NCBI GenBank assembly: GCA_964594905.1
Contig: CAZQOI010000003.1
Span: forward strand, 34,135-98,134
DNA: 64,000 nt
Source: Granulosicoccus sp964594905
Lineage (GTDB): Bacteria; Pseudomonadota; Gammaproteobacteria; Granulosicoccales; Granulosicoccaceae
Direction: 5' to 3'
A program made the position numbers and the translations under genes. This document shows, piece by piece, positions 43,500-53,822 of the stretch. The notes under the pieces were generated by a model that saw only the letters and a list, made by a program, of their open reading frames with translations, did not search any database and had not been told where the DNA came from. Every line of letters begins with the position of its first letter. The stretch's first letter is position 1.

Positions 43500-45058
43500 C
43501 AGAGCTTGTGTGCTCGATGAGTGAATTGCTTGCAGGCTTTGCTGATGAAGAAGCAATTGCGAGCTCATTGCAAACTGCCAATCTATCGATGCTTGAAATC
43601 CGTGGTTTGTCACTCGACAGCCGTCTGGTGCAAGAGGGTGATTTGTATCTTGCCGTCAGTGGCGCCTCAACGCATGGATTGCGCTTTGCACAAGATGCTA
43701 TTGCTCGCGGTGCAGTAGCGGTTGCCTACAATCCGGCGGCTGTGCAACAAAGCCCCGAGCTGGCAAGTTTGATCACAACAGCTTCCATACCATTTGTAGC
43801 GGTAGATGATCTTGGTAAGCACTGCGCGAGTATTGCAACGCGTTTTTATCAAGCGCCAGATGAAGCGCTGAAATTGATCGCAGTTACTGGCACAGATGGC
43901 AAAACCTCTGTATGTCAGTTCATCGCAACGGCGCTTTCGGCAAGTGGTACCACTTGTGGTTATATCGGTACGCTCGGCTGGGGGCTCGGTGATGATTTGC
44001 AAGAGACTGCATTGACAACACCTGATGTTATTGCGCTAAGGCGCATGTTGGCGACATTGAAGTCAATGGGTGCTGTTGCAGTTGCAATGGAAGCATCGTC
44101 ACATGGGATTGAGTCCGGTCGCTTGTCTGACTTATCGATCAACGTTGCCGTTTTAACCAACTTAGGTCGCGATCATCTGGATTATCACCAAACCATTGAG
44201 GCCTATCGAGAGGCAAAGGCTGCTTTGTTTGATTTCCCATCACTGGACGCCATAGTGGTTAATGCTGATGATGAGTTGGGCTTGGAGCTACTGCGTCGCA
44301 CTGCCGATTCCGATGTCAAGCGCATGGCATTTTCCAGCTCAAGTAATAATGTCGATGCGAAAAATAAAGACGTGAACACCGTCCGTGCAGTTGAGATAAA
44401 TCCGATCTCGACTGGCTTGGAGTTCAGTCTGATCGATGAATCGAAGTCCAGCACTGTCAATAGCTCCTTGATGGGTCGCTTCAATGTTGACAATCTCCTG
44501 GCTAGTTACGCCAGTTTAAAAGCACTGGGCGTCGCTGCAAACGAAGCGGTACATGCGCTTGCCGCAGTGCAGCCAGTTGCTGGTCGCATGGAGCGTTTCA
44601 CCGAAGTTGGCAAACCAACTGTGATTGTTGACTACGCCCATACGCCACAGGCTCTGGCCGTAGCGTTAAGTGCGGCTCGTGCGCATTGTGATGGCAAGCT
44701 TTGGGTTGTCTTTGGTTGTGGGGGTGATCGGGATAAGGGCAAACGTGCACCGATGGCGCGTGCTGCGAGAGCTGCTGATCACGTTATCGTCACTGATGAC
44801 AACCCGCGTAACGAAAAATCAGCTGACATCATCAGCGACATTGTCAAAGGATTTGATGAGACACCTTCTGGCTCTCATGAGTTAACCATTATCAGTGATC
44901 GAGCCATGGCGATCGAGCATGCGGTCCGTTCCGCCGCCGCCAATGATCTGATCTTGGTTGCTGGGAAAGGGCACGAAGATTACCAAATTGTGGGTACCCA
45001 GCGTCTTGATTTCAGCGATCGTAAGCAGGTTGAAAACTTGTTAAAGGAGGCTTCATGA
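43496..45058 (+). CDS. murE: UDP-MurNAc-tripeptide synthetase MurE
   Basis: 520 residues. ATP-dependent addition of meso-diaminopimelate: P-loop ITVTGTDGKTS-type (AVTGTDGKTSV), the TTPDVIALRR segment, and DDNPRNEKSADI, whose DNPR motif marks the meso-DAP-specific enzyme rather than the lysine one. The ATG overlaps the ftsI stop. The peptidoglycan is therefore predicted to be DAP type. Confidence 0.96.
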   Translation: MTELVCSMSELLAGFADEEAIASSLQTANLSMLEIRGLSLDSRLVQEGDLYLAVSGASTHGLRFAQDAIARGAVAVAYNPAAVQQSPELASLITTASIPFVAVDDLGKHCASIATRFYQAPDEALKLIAVTGTDGKTSVCQFIATALSASGTTCGYIGTLGWGLGDDLQETALTTPDVIALRRMLATLKSMGAVAVAMEASSHGIESGRLSDLSINVAVLTNLGRDHLDYHQTIEAYREAKAALFDFPSLDAIVVNADDELGLELLRRTADSDVKRMAFSSSSNNVDAKNKDVNTVRAVEINPISTGLEFSLIDESKSSTVNSSLMGRFNVDNLLASYASLKALGVAANEAVHALAAVQPVAGRMERFTEVGKPTVIVDYAHTPQALAVALSAARAHCDGKLWVVFGCGGDRDKGKRAPMARAARAADHVIVTDDNPRNEKSADIISDIVKGFDETPSGSHELTIISDRAMAIEHAVRSAAANDLILVAGKGHEDYQIVGTQRLDFSDRKQVENLLKEAS

Positions 45059-46581
45059 GCTTTCGTTTGCAGTTGAGCGATTGCCTGTCGGCCCTGGACG
45101 GAAATCTATCGGGTGATGATGTCATGGTCACCGGCGTTAGTATCGATACACGTACCTTGAAACCTGGTGATCTTTATATAGCGATCAAAGGGCATAACTT
45201 TGATGGGCATGCATTTGTTGATCATGCAATCAAGGCAGGTGCGCGGGCGGTTATTGTTCACTCTCGTATGACAACCGCTGTTCCACAAGTGCGCGTTGCC
45301 GATACCACGCGTGCACTTGGAGACCTTGCTCGTTACTGGGCGCGACGACATCAAGTGCCGACGATTGCGATTACCGGCAGTAATGGCAAAACGACTGTCA
45401 AGGAGATTATTGCCAGCATTCTCAGGCAGCTTGGTTCGGTGCTGGCGACTCGTGGAAATTTGAATAACGATATTGGTGTGCCGCTGACTCTGCTGAATCT
45501 GCGACCTGAGCATCAGTACGCAGTCATTGAAATGGGTGCAAGTAAGGCTGGCGATATTCAACGTCTGGTCGCGATTGCTGAGCCAGACGTTGCCGTCATC
45601 ACAAATATTGGTGCTGCGCATATTGAAGGTTTTGGCAGTGTTGATCGTATCGCTGAAGCCAAGGCTGAGATTTTCGACGGGCTTGGCTCTGACGGTTGGG
45701 CGGTGGTCAATGATGATGATGCCTATGCAGATGTGTTACGAGGTCATGCCTCACATTGTCATGTGCGCAGCTTCGGTCTTGATGAAGATGCCGATGTACA
45801 AGGTGTGCCCGGTAACGGTCTGGTCATTCAGACAACTGGCAAGCGATTGAAACCACGCTTTCCGCTAGCGGGTGATCACAATGGCATAAATGCTCTAGCT
45901 GCAGTGGCAGCGGTCCAGTGTCTTGATGTGCAAGCTGTGTCAATCGTGCGTGGACTTGAAAGTGTTCGGCCGGTTGCTGGTCGTCTCGAAAAGAAAGCAG
46001 GTATTCAAGGCGCCAAGATCATTGATGATTCTTACAACGCAAATCCGGTGTCATCGAAGGCTGCAATCGATGTTCTTGCCAAGCAGAGCGGGGTGCGTTA
46101 CCTCGTGCTTGGCGATATGGGTGAGTTGGGCGATGACGCCGAGCATATGCATCGAGAGATTGGTTTATATGCTCGCGAAGCGAAAATTGATGGCGTTTGG
46201 ACAATAGGTAAGCTCGCCTCCTATGCCGATATGGGTTTTGGCTTGTGCAATACGCCGCGCATGGTAGTGCCGCTTACCCAAGTGTCGGATGCCAATGAGA
46301 AAAAAGTTGCAGTGCCGTCGCTGGCAGGTGGAGAAGTCCCCACTACGCATGGGCGTCCAGTTCGAAAAGGCGGAGCTGAGAGATCTACTCAAGTCAGCGA
46401 AGGTGGTCACTTCAAAGACCAGGAAAGTTTGATACAGGCCTTGCGACCCTGGTTGTCTGGTGACACCACAGTGCTCATCAAGGGTTCGCGCAGTGCGCGT
46501 ATGGAACGGGTTGTTAAAGGCTTAGTGCCAACAGCTCCAGCACGTGGCACTTCAGCAGTGATCAACGAGGCATTGTCATGA
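45055..46581 (+). CDS. murF: UDP-MurNAc-pentapeptide synthetase MurF, with insertion near the C-terminus
   Basis: 508 residues against 452 in E. coli. Adds D-Ala-D-Ala. P-loop TGSNGKTTVKEI, ATRGNLNNDIGVPLTLL, DDSYNANPVSSKAAID and the end VLIKGSRSARMERVV are all normal. An extra stretch of about 35 residues lies in the C-terminal domain between LTQVSDAN and STQVSEGGHF, coded by about 46300-46395; the flanks repeat TQVS. The frame is uninterrupted. Overlaps murE by four bases (ATGA). Confidence 0.95.
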   Translation: MSFRLQLSDCLSALDGNLSGDDVMVTGVSIDTRTLKPGDLYIAIKGHNFDGHAFVDHAIKAGARAVIVHSRMTTAVPQVRVADTTRALGDLARYWARRHQVPTIAITGSNGKTTVKEIIASILRQLGSVLATRGNLNNDIGVPLTLLNLRPEHQYAVIEMGASKAGDIQRLVAIAEPDVAVITNIGAAHIEGFGSVDRIAEAKAEIFDGLGSDGWAVVNDDDAYADVLRGHASHCHVRSFGLDEDADVQGVPGNGLVIQTTGKRLKPRFPLAGDHNGINALAAVAAVQCLDVQAVSIVRGLESVRPVAGRLEKKAGIQGAKIIDDSYNANPVSSKAAIDVLAKQSGVRYLVLGDMGELGDDAEHMHREIGLYAREAKIDGVWTIGKLASYADMGFGLCNTPRMVVPLTQVSDANEKKVAVPSLAGGEVPTTHGRPVRKGGAERSTQVSEGGHFKDQESLIQALRPWLSGDTTVLIKGSRSARMERVVKGLVPTAPARGTSAVINEALS

Positions 46582-47660
46582 TGCTTCTAATTGGTGAGTG
46601 GCTGTCGGTTATCGACGCAGGCTTTGAAGTCGTGCGTTACATAACTTTGCGCGCCATTTTCGCAGCATTGACCGCCTTGGTTGTCTGTCTTGTTGTAGGG
46701 CCTCATCTTATCCGTTGGTTGACCCGTGAAAATATCGGTCAGTCGGTTCGTGATGACGGTCCAGAGACTCATCTTGTCAAGGCTGGTACGCCGACGATGG
46801 GTGGTGCCATGATCATCGTCGCCGTAGCTTTGAGTACCTTGCTGTGGTCTGATCTTTCAGTTCGGCAGGTTTGGTTTGTTTTGTTTGTGTGTGTCGGATT
46901 TGGAATTATCGGTTGGGTAGATGATTACCGAAAGGTTGTGTTGTCAAATTCTGTTGGCCTGACTGCACGTGAAAAATTGCTGTGGCAAACACTGGTCGCA
47001 GGTGTTGCTGTTGTGGCGATGTACTTCAGTGCAACTGATCCAGCTGAAGTTGAATTGATCATGCCCTTTTTCAAAGATGCTGTGATCTATCTTGGTTGGG
47101 TCTTTATACCGTTTGCCTTTCTGGTGATTGTGGGTAGTAGTAACGCGGTTAATCTCACCGACGGTCTTGATGGTCTAGCCATATTGCCTTCGGTTCTGGT
47201 TGCAGCAGGTTTGGGTTTGATTGCCTATCTTGCCGGCCATGCGATCTTTGCGGGTTACCTCGGCATTCCAAATATTAAAGGTGCGGGTGAGCTGACTGTG
47301 TTCTGTAGTGCGCTTATGGGTGCGGGTCTCGGCTTTTTGTGGTTCAACACCTATCCCGCACAAGTTTTTATGGGTGACGTTGGTGCTTTATCGATCGGCG
47401 CATCACTTGGCACGGTAGCTATTCTGGTTCGTCAGGAACTCGTGCTGTTCATTATGGGCGGCATATTTGTACTTGAAGCCGTGTCAGTCATATTGCAAGT
47501 TGCCTCGTTTAGATTGACAGGTCGCCGTATATTTCGTATGGCCCCAATTCACCATCACTTTGAACTCAAAGGGTGGCCTGAGCCGCGCATCATCGTGCGC
47601 TTCTGGATTATCACCGTAATTCTGGTTCTGGTCGGCTTGTCGACCTTGAAGATAAGATGA
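46578..47660 (+). CDS. mraY: Phospho-MurNAc-pentapeptide transferase MraY
   Basis: 360 residues, E. coli length. Ten-helix membrane enzyme making lipid I. Motifs: GTPTMGGAMII, the DDYRKVV Asp-Asp pair, NAVNLTDGLDGLAI, GDVGALSIGASLG and the MAPIHHHFELKGWPE cytoplasmic loop. The start overlaps the murF stop. Confidence 0.97.
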   Translation: MMLLIGEWLSVIDAGFEVVRYITLRAIFAALTALVVCLVVGPHLIRWLTRENIGQSVRDDGPETHLVKAGTPTMGGAMIIVAVALSTLLWSDLSVRQVWFVLFVCVGFGIIGWVDDYRKVVLSNSVGLTAREKLLWQTLVAGVAVVAMYFSATDPAEVELIMPFFKDAVIYLGWVFIPFAFLVIVGSSNAVNLTDGLDGLAILPSVLVAAGLGLIAYLAGHAIFAGYLGIPNIKGAGELTVFCSALMGAGLGFLWFNTYPAQVFMGDVGALSIGASLGTVAILVRQELVLFIMGGIFVLEAVSVILQVASFRLTGRRIFRMAPIHHHFELKGWPEPRIIVRFWIITVILVLVGLSTLKIR

Positions 47661-49021
47661 TGATCTCGGCTCTAGACAATAAACGCGTGTTGATTGTTGG
47701 TGCTGGCATTACTGGTTTGTCTGTCGCACGTTATCTGACGCGCCATGGTGTGTCGTTTGAGATGGCCGACGGTGCTTGCACCGACGACTATGAATGCCCC
47801 GAGTCTTTAAGTGACATTCAATTGCATCCAACTTTTAGTGACGCACTTTTCAGCTCTTTCGATGTGATTATTTTGAGCCCGGGTGTTCCCCGTGAGCTTG
47901 GACCGGTTCAATCCGCACTTGCAAAAGGAGTTGATGTCATTGGCGACATCGAACTCTTTGCTGATGCTGCCAACGCGCCGGTTATTGCAGTTACAGGTTC
48001 AAACGGTAAGAGCACAGTTGTTAGTTGGATAGCAGAGGTGCTGAACGCCATTGATATGCGCGCTGTGCTGTGTGGCAATATCGGGCAACCTGCACTTGAT
48101 TCCCTCTGTGACGATGCAGACTGCTACGTTCTCGAACTATCGAGTTATCAGCTTGAGTCAACGCGCTCGCTGAAGCCCCTTGCTGCAACAGTACTGAATG
48201 TCAGTGATGATCATCTGGATCGTTATGCCTCAATTGAGCACTATGCGGCAGTCAAGCGATCGGTGTTGAAGCAAGCTAAAAATATCATCGTCAATGAGGA
48301 TGACCCAGCAACCTGGCCAGATGCCAGCAATGATAGTGATCACAAAGCCGACACGGTATCCAGCATAAGTCTGGCAGGTGACAGCAGCAATACAAATCAT
48401 CAGGTACGCTGGCATCGAAGCAATGATGGCGAGGCGACTTGGCTTTGTCGCAATGGTAAGCCGCTTGTCGATCAGTCGCGGCTCTCCGTACCAGGTGAAC
48501 ACAACGCACTGAATGCCTTGGCGGTTCTTGCACTGATTGAACCTTTGGGCGTTAGTGTTGAATTGGTAGTGGATAGCCTGATTGCGTTTACTGGATTGCC
48601 GCATCGCACTGAGTTTTTGGGTATGCGCGATGGTGTGCGTTGGTATAACGATTCAAAAGGCACGAATATCGATGCCTGTATCAAGGCCATCGAAGCCATG
48701 CCCGGTCCAGTAATTTTGATTGCGGGTGGACTCGGCAAGGATGCGAATTTTGGTGAGCTCGGCCCTGCAGTAAAGGCGTGTGTCAACACAGCAGTGTTGA
48801 TTGGTCGCGATGCTGAATTAATTTCTCAGGCATTAGCCCCGTATACCTCATGCCTTGCTGCTGATTCGCTTGAAGCTGCTGTAAAGCTTGCTGCAGATCT
48901 CGCCACTGATGGCGATGTGGTTCTGTTGTCACCAGCATGCGCCAGTTTCGATATGTTCAAAAGCTATGAGCATCGTGGTGATTGTTTTAGAGAATTAGTG
49001 CAGGAGGTGCAGGTCGCATGA
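47657..49021 (+). CDS. murD: UDP-MurNAc-L-alanine:D-glutamate ligase MurD
   Basis: 454 residues. N-terminal Rossmann domain (VLIVGAGITGLSVARYL), P-loop TGSNGKSTVVSWIAE, then NVSDDHLDRYAS and the C-terminal NDSKGTNIDA and AGGLGKDANF motifs. Adds D-glutamate in the cytoplasm. Four-base overlaps with mraY and ftsW. Confidence 0.97.
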   Translation: MMISALDNKRVLIVGAGITGLSVARYLTRHGVSFEMADGACTDDYECPESLSDIQLHPTFSDALFSSFDVIILSPGVPRELGPVQSALAKGVDVIGDIELFADAANAPVIAVTGSNGKSTVVSWIAEVLNAIDMRAVLCGNIGQPALDSLCDDADCYVLELSSYQLESTRSLKPLAATVLNVSDDHLDRYASIEHYAAVKRSVLKQAKNIIVNEDDPATWPDASNDSDHKADTVSSISLAGDSSNTNHQVRWHRSNDGEATWLCRNGKPLVDQSRLSVPGEHNALNALAVLALIEPLGVSVELVVDSLIAFTGLPHRTEFLGMRDGVRWYNDSKGTNIDACIKAIEAMPGPVILIAGGLGKDANFGELGPAVKACVNTAVLIGRDAELISQALAPYTSCLAADSLEAAVKLAADLATDGDVVLLSPACASFDMFKSYEHRGDCFRELVQEVQVA

Positions 49022-50247
49022 GCTCACTGATTTCATCCATCGCGACTGGTCGTCAGTCTGTTTCTGAACCTCTGGAAGCTGAAGCCCCGACGTCAGGCTT
49101 TGAAGATCACTTGTTGCTGCTGGCCATTATCGGCTTGGGTTTGTTTGGCGTGGTAATGATCTCTTCTGCATCAATGGCGTTTGCAACGGAGGTACACGGA
49201 TCTCCGTTCCATTTCGTCAGTCGTCAGCTGTTTTTCCTAGCAATCGGTGCGTTTGTCGCGGTAGCTGTATTTCGTTTGCCGTTGTCAGTTTGGGAAAAGT
49301 ACGGCCCGCATTTGATTCTCTTGTCATTATTTTTTCTGCTGCTGGTACTCGTGCCGGGCATTGGCAAGGAGGTCAATGGTAGTCGGCGCTGGATTGATTT
49401 GGGCCTCTTTACTGTGCAGGTCTCAGAGACTGTAAAGCTATTTATCATTGTGTACTTGTCAGGGTACCTGGTACGTCGTGGTTATCTTGTACAGAACACA
49501 TTTGGTGGATTTTTAAGACCACTTGCACTTATCTGTGTAGCCAGCGCCTTGTTGTTACTCGAGCCTGATTTTGGTGCTGCAGTAGTTATCGTGCTTACTG
49601 CAATGATCATGCTCTTCGTTGCAGGTGTTCGCTTTACCCAATTCATGGCGTTGATGGGTTTCCTCGGGGTTATTGGCACCTTGTTGATCATGTTATCGCC
49701 GTATCGTATGCGTCGATTTATCGGTTTTCTTGATCCGTTTTCTGATCCCTATGACACAGGATTCCAGTTGACCCAATCATTGATCGCCATCGGAAGCGGT
49801 GGCTTCAGTGGCGTTGGCTTTGGCAGTAGTGTGCAAAAACTCTTCTATCTGCCGGAAGCTCATACTGATTTTCTATTTGCAGTCTTGTGTGAAGAGCTTG
49901 GATTAGTGGGCGCTGTGGCTTTGATCGCGCTCTACGGATTTATTGTCTGGCGCTGCTTTCGCCTATCGCGTATTGCCGAAGAGCAGGGCAATCGGTTTGC
50001 GGGTTACGTGGCACTTGGTATTGGCGTCTGGATCGGATTGCAATCATTTATCAATATGGGTGTGAATCTTGGCGTGTTGCCAACCAAGGGCATCACATTG
50101 CCATTGATGAGTTATGGCGGTAGTAGTGCTGTGGTCTTCGCTGTGACCTTTGCCTTGTTGCTACGTGTTGAGTGGGAGTTGAATCAGAACGCCGATCGAC
50201 AAGCTCGAACGTCAAAGCGCAGTGCAAAATCCAGGGGGCTGTCATGA
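49018..50247 (+). CDS. ftsW: Peptidoglycan polymerase FtsW
   Basis: 409 residues, SEDS family with about ten membrane helices. Polymerises septal glycan from lipid II together with FtsI. Motifs: GSRRWIDLGLFTVQVSE (early loop), LLEPDFGAAVVI, the catalytic Asp region AHTDFLFAVLCEELGLVGA, and PTKGITLPLMSYGGSS. The stop overlaps the murG ATG. Confidence 0.96.
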   Translation: MSSLISSIATGRQSVSEPLEAEAPTSGFEDHLLLLAIIGLGLFGVVMISSASMAFATEVHGSPFHFVSRQLFFLAIGAFVAVAVFRLPLSVWEKYGPHLILLSLFFLLLVLVPGIGKEVNGSRRWIDLGLFTVQVSETVKLFIIVYLSGYLVRRGYLVQNTFGGFLRPLALICVASALLLLEPDFGAAVVIVLTAMIMLFVAGVRFTQFMALMGFLGVIGTLLIMLSPYRMRRFIGFLDPFSDPYDTGFQLTQSLIAIGSGGFSGVGFGSSVQKLFYLPEAHTDFLFAVLCEELGLVGAVALIALYGFIVWRCFRLSRIAEEQGNRFAGYVALGIGVWIGLQSFINMGVNLGVLPTKGITLPLMSYGGSSAVVFAVTFALLLRVEWELNQNADRQARTSKRSAKSRGLS

Positions 50248-51362
50248 CAAGCTGTGTTGTCATTGCTGCCGGCGGTACTGGCGGTCACGTGGTTCCGGCA
50301 CTAGCTGTCTCTGATGTTCTTCGTCGACGTGACGTCAAGGTCGTATGGCTGGGAACTCGATCAGGCCTTGAAGCCCGTATGGTGCCTGCAGCCGGATTCG
50401 ATATTCGCTGGATTAATGTGGCTGGATTACGTGGCAAGGGTTTGGTTGATTCATTACTCGCGCCGGTAAAACTGATTGGCGCTTGTGTGCAATGTTTGTC
50501 ACTTATACGAAAGCTGAAGCCTCGCGCGGTACTTGGTATGGGTGGCTTTGTATCAGGGCCTGCCGGTATTGCCGCTTTGGTTTTACGTAAACCCTTAGTA
50601 CTGCATGAACAAAATGCAGTGCCGGGTATGACTAACCGCCACTTGAGTCGTTTTGCAACTCGTGTGTTCTCCGCATGGGGAAATGTATTTAGTGATCAGG
50701 TGCGCTCGGAAGTTGTTGGCAATCCGGTACGTGAGGCAATCGCGTCACTTGTAACATCTGCCGAAATATCTGCCCAATCATCTACGGATAGTGACGAAGT
50801 AGATGATCTAAACAAAGAGGCGCTCAAGATTCTGATTGTTGGCGGTAGCCGTGGTGCAGCGATCTTGAATGCACGTGTGCCAGAGGCACTGAGCACCATC
50901 AAATTTCCGGTTGTTGTGCACCATCAGTGTGGTGCCGGGAATCTGGACAAGGTGCGTTCAGCGTTTGAAAGTTCATTGAGTGCCGATTTGAACATCAGTG
51001 TTTCGGTCGATGAATTTATCGACGATATGGCAAGTGCTTATCAGTGGGCTGACGTTGTTATCTGTCGTGCAGGTGCCATGACTGTCACCGAGTTAAGCGC
51101 CCTTGGTAAACCAAGTGTGCTTGTGCCATTTCCGCATGCTGTCGATGATCATCAAACAGCAAATGCAAAACGTTTATCGGAACACGGTGCGGCTGTGCTG
51201 TTACCTCAATCCGAGTTCACAGCGGCTCGACTTGTTAAAGAACTTGAAGCTCTTGCAAACAACAGGGAGTTACTCAGTGTCATGAGCCACAAAGCTCGTC
51301 AACAGTTCCAACCTGCGGCCGCTGAGCGTGTCGCCGATGCATTACTTGAGGTATCTCACTAA
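50244..51362 (+). CDS. murG: Lipid II synthase MurG
   Basis: 372 residues from the ATG at 50244, four-base overlap with ftsW; the frame is open further upstream but the family starts at the glycine loop AAGGTGGHVVPALAV. GT28 glycosyltransferase that adds GlcNAc to lipid I. Other motifs: GMGGFVSGPAGIAAL, LHEQNAVPGMTNR, VGGSRGAAILN and the CRAGAMTVTELSALGKPS nucleotide-sugar site. Confidence 0.97.
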   Translation: MTSCVVIAAGGTGGHVVPALAVSDVLRRRDVKVVWLGTRSGLEARMVPAAGFDIRWINVAGLRGKGLVDSLLAPVKLIGACVQCLSLIRKLKPRAVLGMGGFVSGPAGIAALVLRKPLVLHEQNAVPGMTNRHLSRFATRVFSAWGNVFSDQVRSEVVGNPVREAIASLVTSAEISAQSSTDSDEVDDLNKEALKILIVGGSRGAAILNARVPEALSTIKFPVVVHHQCGAGNLDKVRSAFESSLSADLNISVSVDEFIDDMASAYQWADVVICRAGAMTVTELSALGKPSVLVPFPHAVDDHQTANAKRLSEHGAAVLLPQSEFTAARLVKELEALANNRELLSVMSHKARQQFQPAAAERVADALLEVSH

Positions 51363-51364
51363 AC

Positions 51365-52882
51365 ATGGTTATTGATATCTCACCAGTTGTGAAGAGTCAG
51401 ATGCGCCGCGTTCGCGCCATGCATTTCATCGGTATCGGTGGTGTCGGCATGGGTGGTATTGCCGAAGTCATGCATCATCTTGGGTTTCGCGTCAGCGGGT
51501 CTGATCTTGGTAGCAATGCACTGACTGCGCGATTGGCGACAATTGGTATTACTGTCAAGCGTGGGCATTTGGCTGAATATGTTGAAGATGCTGACGTAGT
51601 CGTTATCTCAACCGCTGTTCCTGATGACAATCCCGAACTAGTGCGGGCACGGGAACTCAGACTCCCGATAGTACGTCGAGCCGAGATGTTGGCCGAGTTG
51701 ATGCGCTTCCAACAAGGCATCGCTGTGGCGGGTACGCATGGCAAGACCACCACAACAAGTTTGGTAGCAAGTCTGTTGACCGAAGGCGGGATGGATCCAA
51801 CCTATGTAATAGGCGGTCAGTTGAACAGCTCTTCTGCCAACGCCTATCTCGGTCAGTCTGAATGGTTGGTGGCAGAGGCGGATGAAAGTGATGCTTCATT
51901 CTTGTACTTGCAGCCTGTCATGGCAATCGTCACAAACATAGATGCAGATCATTTAGGCACTTATGGCGGCGACTTCGAAAAGCTCAAACAGACCTTCGTT
52001 GATTTTCTTATGCATTTGCCGTTCTACGGCCTCGCCATTGTTTGTATAGACGATGAGCACATTCGAGATGTACTACCTCGTGTGGGTCGCCCTGTGCGTA
52101 CCTATGGCTTCAGTGATGACGCCGACGTGCAAGCTTTCAACGTTCGGCAGGAAGGTCTTCGCATGTACTTTGATGTGCGCATAGATGCCGGTGATGTACG
52201 AAGTGAAATTCGTGATATCGCTTTGAACCTTCCAGGAAGACACAATGTGTTGAACGCTCTTGCGGCAATCACTGTCGCTTTGGAGCTTGGTGTGGAGGTG
52301 CGTTCAAGCAAAAGAGCGCTGTCTCTGTTCGCTGGTATCGGAAGACGCGCGCAGTCCCATGGCGATCTACATTTTGATGGTGGCACCGCGACGCTTCTTG
52401 ATGACTATGGACACCATCCAACCGAAGTCACTGCCACCCTCAATGCCATTCGAGGTGGCTGGCCAGATCGGCGTCTTGTGGTGATATTCCAGCCACATCG
52501 CTTCTCGCGAACACGCGATCTGTTTGATGATTTTGCCGAGAGTCTGTCGATACCGGATGTGTTGCTACTCACCGAAATCTACGCAGCTGGTGAAGAGCGT
52601 ATTACTGGTGCAGATGGGCGCTCCCTTGCACGTGCCATCAGGAATCGGGGTTCGGTAGATCCTATCTTTGTTGAAGATATCAACGATGTGCCTTCAACGC
52701 TTGTCAATTTACTCCAGGATGGCGATATCGTACTGACTTTGGGTGCTGGAAGCGTTGGTGGACTGGCAACGACATTGCCCGAATATTTTTCAGCAGCTGG
52801 CGTTGCCAAAGAGAGTGAAAGTCTAGAGGGAAAAGCAGCACTCAAGTCTCCCAAGACTCGACCGGAGGCGCCTAATGGCTAA
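51365..52882 (+). CDS. murC: UDP-N-acetylmuramate:L-alanine ligase MurC
   Basis: 505 residues. First amino-acid ligase of the stem peptide. MHFIGIGGVGMGGIAEVMHH, P-loop VAGTHGKTTTTSL, EADESDASFL, NIDADHLGTYGGD and DDYGHHPTEVTATL are intact. A short polar C-terminal extension overlaps ddl by eight bases. murB, which sits next in some relatives, is not in this cluster. Confidence 0.97.
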   Translation: MVIDISPVVKSQMRRVRAMHFIGIGGVGMGGIAEVMHHLGFRVSGSDLGSNALTARLATIGITVKRGHLAEYVEDADVVVISTAVPDDNPELVRARELRLPIVRRAEMLAELMRFQQGIAVAGTHGKTTTTSLVASLLTEGGMDPTYVIGGQLNSSSANAYLGQSEWLVAEADESDASFLYLQPVMAIVTNIDADHLGTYGGDFEKLKQTFVDFLMHLPFYGLAIVCIDDEHIRDVLPRVGRPVRTYGFSDDADVQAFNVRQEGLRMYFDVRIDAGDVRSEIRDIALNLPGRHNVLNALAAITVALELGVEVRSSKRALSLFAGIGRRAQSHGDLHFDGGTATLLDDYGHHPTEVTATLNAIRGGWPDRRLVVIFQPHRFSRTRDLFDDFAESLSIPDVLLLTEIYAAGEERITGADGRSLARAIRNRGSVDPIFVEDINDVPSTLVNLLQDGDIVLTLGAGSVGGLATTLPEYFSAAGVAKESESLEGKAALKSPKTRPEAPNG

Positions 52883-53822
52883 CGAGCTTGCCACTAATCC
52901 TTCACACTTCGGCAAAGTTGCTGTGGTCATGGGCGGCTGGTCAGCTGAGCGTGATGTATCGCTTATGAGCGGGCAGCAAGTGTTCGACACTCTGCTATCG
53001 CTTGGTATCGATGCGCACGCGGTGGATGCCGGGCGTGACATTGCTTCTGTGCTTAGTGAAGGTGAGTTTGATCGTGCGTTTCTGATACTGCATGGTCGTG
53101 GTGGTGAGGATGGTCATGTTCAAGGTGCGCTTGAACTTGCTGGTATCCCATATACCGGTTCTGGTGTGCTCGGTTCTGCCTTGTGTATGGACAAGTGGCG
53201 ATCAAAACAACTGTGTGCCTTGAATGGCATACCGACACCGGCAGCCAAAGTGGTTAGTACACCAGATGAGGCGACTCGCGCTGCTAACAGTATTGGTTTA
53301 CCTGTAGTTATCAAACCAACGCTTGAGGGATCCAGCATTGGTGTGACGATGGTCAATGGGGATAACCAGATCATCGCCGCTTTCCATGCAGCCAATCGTT
53401 ATGGCCCGGTATTGGTTGAGAAACGTATGTCAGGCAGTGAAATCACTGCAGCGATCATTGCCGACAAAGCCCTGCCGTTGGTCAGTATGAAAGGCTCAGG
53501 TGAATTTTATGATTACGATGCCAAGTACCTGGCTGACGACACCGAGTACGAGTGTCCTGTTGATCTACCCGCGGCACTGATTGAACGTATTCAAGCTTAC
53601 GCACTGGAAGCGTTTCAAGTGCTTGGATGTCGAGGTTGGGCGCGTGTGGATTTTATGCTTGATGCAAACAATGAACCGCAGTTTATTGAATGCAATACCG
53701 CTCCCGGTATGACCAGTCATAGTCTGGTACCAATTGCGGCACGTGAAGCAGGGATGGAGTTTGATGCTCTATGTCTGTCGATCCTGTCCGACACGCTTGA
53801 TGCTGAGGAGTTAGCAGCATGA
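52875..53822 (+). CDS. ddl: D-alanine:D-alanine ligase
   Basis: 315 residues, DdlB type. ATP-grasp enzyme: GGWSAERDVSLMSG, HGRGGEDGHVQGALELAGIP, PVVIKPTLEGSSIGVTMV and the metal site RVDFMLDANNEPQFIECNT, then PGMTSHSLVP. Makes the dipeptide used by MurF. Overlaps ftsQ by four bases. Confidence 0.97.
   Translation: MANELATNPSHFGKVAVVMGGWSAERDVSLMSGQQVFDTLLSLGIDAHAVDAGRDIASVLSEGEFDRAFLILHGRGGEDGHVQGALELAGIPYTGSGVLGSALCMDKWRSKQLCALNGIPTPAAKVVSTPDEATRAANSIGLPVVIKPTLEGSSIGVTMVNGDNQIIAAFHAANRYGPVLVEKRMSGSEITAAIIADKALPLVSMKGSGEFYDYDAKYLADDTEYECPVDLPAALIERIQAYALEAFQVLGCRGWARVDFMLDANNEPQFIECNTAPGMTSHSLVPIAAREAGMEFDALCLSILSDTLDAEELAA

Noticed and set aside
46300..46395. Intein in MurF
   Set aside because: About 35 residues is far too short, and no intein motifs are present.
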